Of a DNA stretch of 64,000 bases, positions 56,101-64,000 are shown piece after piece. A model generated the notes under the pieces. It was not told where the DNA came from and did not search any database. It saw only the letters and a program-made list of their open reading frames with translations. Source of the DNA: Cyanoderma ruficeps (lineage: Eukaryota > Chordata > Aves > Passeriformes > Timaliidae); the NCBI GenBank assembly GCA_008694505.1, contig VZDJ01000116.1, positions 22,935,501 through 22,999,500 on the forward strand, given 5' to 3'. Numbering within the stretch: position 1 is the first letter of the stretch; every line of letters begins with the position of its first letter. A program made the position numbers and the translations under genes.

Positions 56101-59100
56101 TTTTATGAACGGCTGACAAAAATGAGCCTATTCACAGATCAAAGTAAAACTCGTCCCACAAGCATATAGTTTATGTATTTTATTTGGCTTAATTTATGTA
56201 ATCACTGAAACTAAGGTACAACATGTTTTGAGGACCATGCTTGTCCCTTTCAATTCTTCCTCTAAATGATTTATCAAAATAGCTATATTTATAAATCCTA
56301 AAGCTTAAACCTTTTTATCTTAAAACAATGACTGATGATTGCCTAGTTTGAGATGGTATAAAATATGTATTTCTCTTCTCTTTGGAGTTTCTGTAATTTT
56401 TATTTTTCAATTTGAGAGCATACATCCATAGCAGTGTTTTTTAGCTTTTATGCAGTTTTAAATAAAAGCTTAATTTTGGGGATGATTCAACAGACCCTTT
56501 GGCTCATTTTAGGCTGATGATAACCCTCAGCTTCCTTAGTAAAAAGCAAGCCCTGCTAGAATTAGTTTGAATTTTGCTTTTACTGGGTTCCAGTTTAATC
56601 ACCTCCTAAGAGTCCTGGGCACAATGCTGTCCTCAGAGAGCTGAGGTCAGGAGTGATTGAAGCTCAGATTAATGATTTAAGAGCACCTTTTGGTGACTAA
56701 TCAAAGGCTGAAAAAAGGTTTGTTTTGACTGTGGGGTGAAAGTTTAGAGATATATCTAGAAATACCTCCGGAAAACAGCTTTGATTCATTTTACAGCTGA
56801 ATATTCCAGAATATATTCAAGAGCCTTTCTGTTCCTGAAGCTTACCCCCCTCCTCCTTCAGCCCTTAATCTCTTCTGGTTTTAAGCATTGCTGAACAGAT
56901 GCTTATGCAGGGTAAGATCTGACAGAAGAGTGGCAACAACCAGAAACTCTGTTGGAAACTTGAGGTTCAGCTGTGGTCCTAGGTAATGCAGATTATTCCT
57001 GAAACAGGGAATGTTCTTTTGTCCATAACTTCACTTGCTCTTGTTTTGATTTCTATACCAAGGTCTTGCCAGAATCAATGACAGTAGAAGTCGTCACATG
57101 TTGAAAGAAGACTGTTTATTTATTGCAAAAGTGTTGAAAGCGTTTAAGCTCAATGGAAAGTTTAAGGAAATTCGTTTCCTTTTCTGTAACTTGTTGCTGG
57201 TATTAAGCTCTTAATGTTGCAGGAATTTATCTCTGAAAATATTTTCTTTACAAGAGAAATTACTTTTCAATTGATCAGCGTAGACTCAGTTTTGATCATC
57301 CAACATTGATATGATGGAAACTTTAGAGCCATAAATTATCTAAGATTGTAGCACAAAAGCCAAATTCTAGTCCACAAATTGAGAACTGAACAAAAGTAGT
57401 ATTATGAGTTTCATTATTGTGAGGGGTTTCTTTTGATCTGAATTTCAATCTAAGTTTGAAATTCTTGATGAATACTGCTTTCAGACCATGTCAGTAACAG
57501 TCTTTCAAGGAATATTTGATGAGTTTTTGCCAATAAAAATTGAGAATTATTGCAGTTTGTATGGCTTTATAGGATTTGGAAGGAGAATTGGTTTTGTTAG
57601 TTTTCATATCTAATTACTTATTTTTACTTGTAGTAAAGCTTTCTGAAAAACAAAACCAAGCATGCAAAAACATTTAAAAATAAATTTTCTTTGCTCACAA
57701 TTAAAAACAAACAAGCAAAAGTGTTTGTTATGATTGAATTACTGATGACATAGAAGGGTCTGCTTATGTCGGTGCCTGCCTGTTATTTGGAATAGTGGAC
57801 TGGAAAGGTACTCAAGGCACCATCCACTAGAGCAGGTTAGGTCATGTAGGCAAGGAAAGTAAATTTTATTTAAACAGGGTTAGTTTTCATTGGCATCCTT
57901 GCAATAATAGTCTTTTTTCAGCTGAATGATATCCTTTCAGATGTTTGTCTCTATATATGAACCAGTGCACTTCTTTCTGAATTTGCTGTTTTCCAGTTTT
58001 GTTTAGGCTGATCAAGTAAAGCAATAATTACTCTATATTTGTTGTATCTTTCAAAGTCTTTTTTGTAGGAATTCCATCATTGCCAGGAAATTTACTCTAC
58101 ACTGACTGTTAGACAGCTTGTTGAGTGAGGTGACCAGAGCCATTTAGATTTCTGGTTTGATACATTCCAAATAAACAACTAAATTATAGTTGAAGCAATG
58201 AAATGCTGACAGAAATACTCAATGGCATGTTTGTAAACTGGCATGTTAAACAACAGAATTCCCTGTTTGAATGCTTCTGTATCTGTCTGTAGTTGCCAAG
58301 AGCTGGGAAGGCTTGTCCCACACCTTGGCCCATGGAGGGTGTGCTGCTCCTGCTCCTTTGGCACATGATGCATGGGATCTGAGAAGGGGCAGCACCAACC
58401 AAGCCATCCATCTCATTCTCCCTGATTGTGCAGCACTGTTGAAACAATTCCCTGCTCTAGTGCATCTGGCTGCCTGAATCATCACTTTTTCTCTAAGCCT
58501 TAGGGTCACTGCCTTTTCCTGACCCTGTTCCAGAGTGACTGGTTGCCTTCTCGTTTCTTTTCCTCTACTTGTTTCCAACAGCCTAATTTACTGACTTGAG
58601 AGTTCAGCGTATGGCTTTGCTGAATCCTGCTGGCTTTCCAGCACTGAGCTGTGTACTGCTGTAATTCCTGTTTGTATTGTCTGGGTGAAGAGTGGGTCCT
58701 TGTTTCCAATCCATTCTGCTTTGTGTTTGACCCGAGTGGGAATAGATCAGCAGCAACTTTGAGAACTTTCCCTAACAGAAGTTAGATCATCAGCCCCTGG
58801 GAGCAATCATAAGAATTCCTGCCTGTCGGTGATGGTCCTACACTTCCTGAAGCCTCTCACTGACAAGGCAGGCTGGCTGTGTGTCCCTCATGCTTTGCTC
58901 TGGCCCTGCAAGGATGGCATGAACAGGCCCAGGAGGGTTCTGGCCTTTTAGGTGTGTGTTGCTGTTTACTCTGTTAGAGTGAGGCATTCCAAGCAATGTT
59001 CCCCTCACCTCTGTTCTCCTGGGGTGGGAACAGTCCTGGTAAATTTGATATGTTCTGTTTTCCCGGTCTTAAATTTTGCTGAAATTGCTAAAAACTGTTG

Positions 59101-60411
59101 TTTGTCATTTTAAACGTGATGTCACTATCTCTTTCATTCTGGTTTTGCATTTACATAAAGAACCAATGACAGGCCAGAGATGTTCTCCCTCTGCCCCCCA
59201 GAAATCCCAAATCAAAAAACCCACCCATGCAAACAGGAACACCCCCAAAGCCCTACGCCAATATAGGAAATGATTGATGCTAGGAAACTTGGAGCTGTCA
59301 TAGTTAAAACTAAAAATATCCTAGTCTCTCTTTCTTATACCTCTTCATCCACTTCTAGAGGGAATGTTGGAAGTTGCTAACAGTGTTGTGACATATCCAT
59401 AAATTATAAAGTCAAGCATAAAATATGAGTGAAATGACACCTGCCATATGAGGAAAATTTATTCTGAAATGATGCTATTTTATGACTAGTAAGAATCTTT
59501 CCCCAAACAAAAATGCTTTGTAATACCCTAGAGACACAAATGCCATTATTCCATTTCTTTACTGCAAGCAGAGAGATGTGCTTTGTATTTAAGGCAAATG
59601 TGTAATGCCCTGATAATTGCTACAGCCAGAGAAATTGGGAGTAAGTGATTATCTGTGTAATTATCTGAAAGACAGTACTCAAAATCTACTCAGTAACCAG
59701 CCTTTTGAATTTATTAATCAATTAAATGTTTAAAAGAATTATTATCTCTTATATCAGTGATACTGAGGTTGTGTTCAGGGACTGGGAACCTCTTATGAAG
59801 CTGTATGTGTGCTGATGGGAAAGGGAAGAGAGGAAGAAGGAGTTGCTAGTTTGAATTTTTTTAAAATATATATATTTATAAATGGATTTTGAAAAGTCTT
59901 AGGATGGGATGCTAAGAGAAAATTATACGTTTTTTCTCTTTGGAAAGTGTCTCTGTGTTAAATTTTACTGCATTTTTATAGCTTTTGGGAGGTGGTGCTT
60001 GCAGCCTTCTGGTATGAGATAGTTCCCTGCCATGAGAATTCTGTCCTTAACAGACATGAAATCTGATGGTTAGATATTAATCACTCTAAATGATTGAAAG
60101 GCAGAAATAGGTGCCTCTTGGTGAGCAGAGAAACTTGATTTAAATAGTCAAGGAGAAATTTCTGAGTTGGTGACACACTGGATTTAGAGCATTTGCCTGT
60201 TACCTCAGGAAGCTTAAGTTAAAACCCCGAACTAGGTCACAAGTGAAAATGAGCTTTATGGTGATGTACAGTGAAAAATTGGCACAGTGCGTTACCTTGT
60301 TGTCAAGTACCTCAGTCTGCCTTGCCTATATGCTTTTTGCTCTACCTTTTAAAATACTGTATCATGTTTGATTAATTATAGAAGTCTTATAAAATACATA
60401 TTATACATGGC
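53121..60411. other. Intronic DNA, no gene recognised
   Basis: AT-rich sequence with T- and A-rich runs (for example 53647-53690 and 54747-54768). The overlapping minus-strand frames at 58179-58709 show no family content. Confidence 0.5.
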
Positions 60412-60465
60412 TCAGTATATAAATATATACATATATGTGTTTAAAGTATATACACAAATGCATAA
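60412..60465. repeat. AT-rich imperfect microsatellite
   Basis: Interrupted TATATA/CATATA units just upstream of the CR1 ORF2 fragment. Confidence 0.8.
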
Positions 60466-60584
60466 AAATTCATAGGTAAGTTTATCCTTCACTGTGTTAA
60501 TCCTGTGATTAGATCCAAACCTGTGGCAAATCATACTTTAATGTAGAAACTACTGAGATTGAATTCTATTTAAAGGTAAGGGAT

Positions 60585-61612
60585 GCAGGTGGTACAAGAG
60601 ACCCCCTTGGCTAAACTGTGAGGTGCTGAGTCTGCTGAAAATAGAACTGTACCAGAGATGGAAAAGCAGAAAAAATACCTGGTGAGGGCTACAAGGGCAT
60701 TCCCAGGATGTGCAGAGACGCAGTGAGGAAAGCAGAAGCTCAGCTTAAATTGAAATTGACCAGAGGTATGGAAAACTGCAAGAAAAATGTTCTTCGTGTA
60801 TGTGAACAGGCAGAACCAGAACACAGCATTGCCTGTTGTTGAACAGGAGAGGTGAATTAGTCCCCAACAATGGGGAAAGACAGAGGTTCTCAGAACTTGG
60901 TTCACATCTCTCTGCTGGTGCTGTTGAGCCCCAGGCTCTGGGAACAACAATCCAGGTTGATGCAAACACAGACCCACCGAAGGGGGTTGGTTTGGGAACT
61001 GTTACAGGAGCTCGACAAATCAATGGGCCCTGACAAAATCCACCTGAGGCTGATGAGAAAGCTGGTTCATGTTGTGAGGCTGCTCTCTGTAATTTCTGCG
61101 AAGTCGTGGAGATTAGGGGATGTTCCAGAAGACTGGAAGAAAGCTCATGGCAACTCTATCTACAAAGAGGGCTGAAAGGAGGGTCCAGGAAATTACAGAC
61201 CCATCAACCTTACTTTTGTTTTTGGGAAAGTTATGGAATGAATTCTCCGGGGCTGTCACAAGTCAGATGAAGAACATGAGTGGGAAAAGTCAACAGAAGT
61301 TCACCAAGGTCAAAATGTGCTGGACACACCTGATTGCTTCCTATGACAAAGTAACCTGCTTGTGGATGTGGGGTGAGACATTGTCTACCTGAATTTCTCC
61401 AAGGCTGTGGATATGGGTTTCCACACCCTCCTGGTACAGAAATGGATTTGTTGGGGTCTAGACAAGGGATCTGTGCAGTGGGTGGGGCAACTGTCTGCCT
61501 GGTCATGTGTAAAGAGCTCCTGTCAGAAGTGGGATCCCCCTGGAATCAATATTGGGCCCAACAAGTGGTGATCTGGAAGATGGGATGCAGTGTACCCTGA
61601 CAGAGTTTAGAG
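60585..61612 (+). mobile_element. Degenerate CR1 LINE ORF2 fragment (endonuclease-RT linker and RT)
   Basis: Broken reading frames translate to CR1 pol pieces in the right order. There is a CRDAVRKAEAQLKLKL-like linker at about 60709-60757. RT motifs follow: GPDKIHLRLMRKLVHVV near 61025, SWRLGDVPEDWKKA near 61110, and SILGP followed by GDLEDGMQCTL near 61545-61600. Frameshifts split it over at least three frames. The VLFNIFIN-like part of the RT is deleted after SILGP. The copy stops before the catalytic (Y/F)ADD motif and has no CR1 3' end. It is dead and old. The open frames at 60836-61600 are remnants of it, not host genes. Confidence 0.88.
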
Positions 61613-61791
61613 ATGTTAACAGAATAATGAATGCCAGGACATACACTTAACCAATATTGGAAATGGAGGCTGCCTTGTGGAAAAGAAAGCCTAGAAAATA
61701 AAAACTCTTGCTGTTAAAGAAACCTGAAGTATAACCTTTTTTAGTTTGTTTTCAACAAGAGGAATAACATAAGGATAATGTGTTACTCTGA

Positions 61792-61835
61792 GTGATCTTA
61801 AAGTAACATAAGGGTGATCTTAAAGTAACACAATC
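61792..61835 (+). repeat. Two-copy tandem duplication, 22-bp period
   Basis: GTGATCTTAAAGTAACATAA at 61792 is followed by GTGATCTTAAAGTAACACAA at 61814, nearly identical and so fairly recent. Confidence 0.88.
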
Positions 61836-64000
61836 TATGAAGGTACAGAACTTTTCTATGGGAAATAATAACAGTGTTAATGTGGTAGGAGAAAGTAAGT
61901 AATATGACCACTTCAGTCTGGTGGAATGTGTTCTTTTTTCCTTTTTTTTTTTTTTAATTAATTTCTTCATTATCTTGGCAACATTTGGCCATAAAAATAA
62001 CTCTTCGCTGAAGCAAACATTGTAAAATGTTAGAGCAATGGGATGCCTCCTTGCTTCCTGGCAGATTCTTTTCTAATCCCTATTTGCTTCTAATAATAAC
62101 TGTCTGCATACATGAGAAAACTTTGGGATTACTGGTTATATTCTTCTGAATCAAGACTGAATTGTCAGAACTTTGAATATTTCAAACCTTGCTCTTGTTT
62201 TTGAGAAAATGAGTAACTGTGACAGGAAACTGAGTGAAATAAATTCGGTCAATGGATTGGGTAGATGGTCTGCCTCTTAAAAAACAGGAATTATTTTTAT
62301 ACAGCTTTTTGACCTTTGGGATTTTATATCCGGAGTAGCATTTACAGCCATACCTAGATGAGATGATGATATGGGCTATTTTATAATGTATTGTGTTTGT
62401 ATCAAATGCCAACTTGATTTTCCATCAATTCTTAATTTTAAGCCTGGTGCCAGACCGATTTGTAGGCAGAATTTTGGATGCCATCTATGAACTACCCTGT
62501 GCATTTCTAACAGAATACATCCTTGTCTCATATGATTTTGTCCAACTACGATATTAAAATAGGAAATATGAAAGGTCTGTAGTATTCCAGGTAAGAGAGG
62601 TGAAGCTACATTTTTCACTTCATTTCTTTTCACTCAGTTTTTTCCAGGTCAGTGGAGGATATTGTGCTATTTACAGTATCTTTTAAAAGGCACTGATCTC
62701 TAAGTTGAGATGGAGGACCACTGCCACCTGGAAAATATTGGCAAGATTTGAACTGTTAATTGGTTTAGAAGTTCTGTAGAAAACACGGAGTTTGCTGTTG
62801 AACTCTGTACATTGACTCAGCTCCACTCAATTTTGTAGAACGTTTTCATAAATATTATGTGCGAATCCATCTGTCTAAAATTAAGTAGATAAAGACTTTC
62901 TTTGTTGTTAACTTGTGATTGTTTGGGGGCGATACAGGTCTTAGTAGTGGCGTATTTCTTTGCTTAGATTCAAGGGACTCAGAATTTGGGGGTTTTTTTT
63001 TAGATAGTTATGGTTCATACTGCCATATTTTAAGGAATATATATGCATGTACTCTGAAGAAAAATCTGAAGACAAAAGTTAGGATGGCTTTTTTCAAGAT
63101 CCATTCTATGCAGCTATACTTTCAGTACTATTATTTTCTCCCTTTTTATATCAAGCTTTTAAATGAAAATGCTCCAATCATTTGAGTAGTGGGAGAGATT
63201 ACTGTGGCTGTTATTCATCTTATCTCTTGGACTCTATTCATCTATAATTCTGTGAATCATTTTTGTAAAAAAAACCTTGAAATGGATCATTCTGACATGT
63301 GCTATTACTGGAAACTAAAGGGGAAAATTTCTTTACATGAAGGAAAAGTAGAAGGCTCTTTATGCATCAGTACTTTTCTTTGGACTTGAGGAGGAAGAAA
63401 ACTTTGCTTTAGTGCCCCTAATTCACAGTGCTGGTGTCTGGCAACTGCTTAGTTTTAACTAACAAAGAAATGGTGCCATGTTGTAATTCCTTGAATGACT
63501 TGCAGTATAGTATACAAAATTAATGTAACTGTCACGATGGAGACCATGGGTGCATGGGAGTTTTACTTTTTTTGCTAGTACTGCCTTTATGCTAGCGTTG
63601 TGTTAGTGCTTTGTCAGGTGAATGAATAATGAATATGAATATTCAGGAACTGTTGATGTAGTTGAGTAGTAGAAAAAGGGCTGTTATGATAAATGCAGGT
63701 TTTTTGAAGACCTTTATCACAAATATACACAAATAGAATTTTTTCTTTTCTTGCAGAGGTCGTTGCTGTTTAAGTAGACTTCCTCACTATGCAGTGTGAC
63801 CAGAAGTTATTATCTTTTAAGTAAATGCTTATATGAGAGAAAGAAGAATTTTCCTACTGAGCGAGTGACTATAAATGAAATTTTCCATGCAGCAATTTCC
63901 AGCTGACGCGAGCTGCATTGATCCCATATAATACTGCCTGATACTGGCAGAATTGGATTTGAATTTCTACACTTGAGCAGGTGTGATTAACCTCAGTAAG
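61836..64000. other. Intronic DNA, no gene recognised
   Basis: AT-rich. A pyrimidine tract plus CAG near 63755 looks like an acceptor, but the sequence after it (GAGGTCGTTGCTG...TAAGTAG) does not encode the CUB-domain start expected for ATRNL1 exon 2. Confidence 0.5.

Larger units (their letters stand above)
31035..64000 (+). other. ATRNL1: ATRNL1 intron 1 (5' part, runs off the window)
   Basis: After the donor I found no open frame resembling the CUB domain expected in exon 2 anywhere to the end of the window. The intron is therefore at least 33 kb, consistent with the very large ATRNL1 locus known in other vertebrates. The sequence is AT-rich. It is broken by CR1 and MIR fragments, homopolymers, AT microsatellites and a minisatellite, each listed separately. 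I recognise no nested gene on either strand. The short open frames present lack splice context or lie in repeats. Confidence 0.8.

Noticed and set aside
60836..61600. Chain of + strand open frames that might be a host gene
   Set aside because: They are pieces of a frameshifted CR1 reverse transcriptase.
63740..63800. Acceptor-like pyrimidine tract and CAG near the window end, tested as ATRNL1 exon 2
   Set aside because: The following sequence does not encode the expected CUB start and meets stops quickly in the required phase.

Overview
This window looks like a piece of a bird nuclear genome, and nothing in it is microbial. It is AT-rich, non-coding DNA sprinkled with truncated CR1 LINE copies in both orientations. 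It also holds one LTR of avian ERVL-like character, a few very old MIR-type SINE relics, microsatellites and one large CpG island. The LTR resembles passerine-type LTRs as I remember them, so a songbird or relative is likely, but I cannot prove the order from the sequence.

Only one protein-coding gene can be supported. It is the first coding exon of ATRNL1 (attractin-like 1), on the + strand at 30751-31034. It encodes a short N-terminus, a hydrophobic signal-anchor-like segment and a complete six-cysteine EGF-like module, and it ends at a consensus GTAAGT donor. The exon sits near the 3' end of a CpG island (about 29440-31050). The island also holds the presumed promoter and a GC-rich leader with at least three short upstream ORFs. 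One of these, 37 codons at 30402-30515, is worth a comparative check.

Layout. Positions 1-29439 are 5' intergenic DNA with no recognisable exon. They contain a MIR relic (5059-5283), an 87-bp tandem duplication (7282-7440), an LTR (10260-10748), several CR1 3' ends (11298, 14880, 15835, 22418) and scattered simple repeats. Positions 29440-31050 are the CpG island, promoter, leader and exon 1. Positions 31035-64000 are the 5' part of ATRNL1 intron 1, which runs off the window. I did not find exon 2, so the intron is at least 33 kb. The intron holds a poly-T tract with an assembly gap, a minisatellite (37612-37755), more CR1 and MIR fragments, an AT-rich palindromic patch (41463-41550) and a degenerate 1-kb CR1 ORF2 fragment (60585-61612).

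Nearly all other open frames (60-210 codons) are chance frames. They start or stop inside repeats, lack splice-site context or run antisense through the CpG island. I found no CRISPR array, operon, tRNA, rRNA or novel multi-gene system. The useful leads are regulatory or structural: uORFs, possible alternative first exons and promoters, and local duplications.
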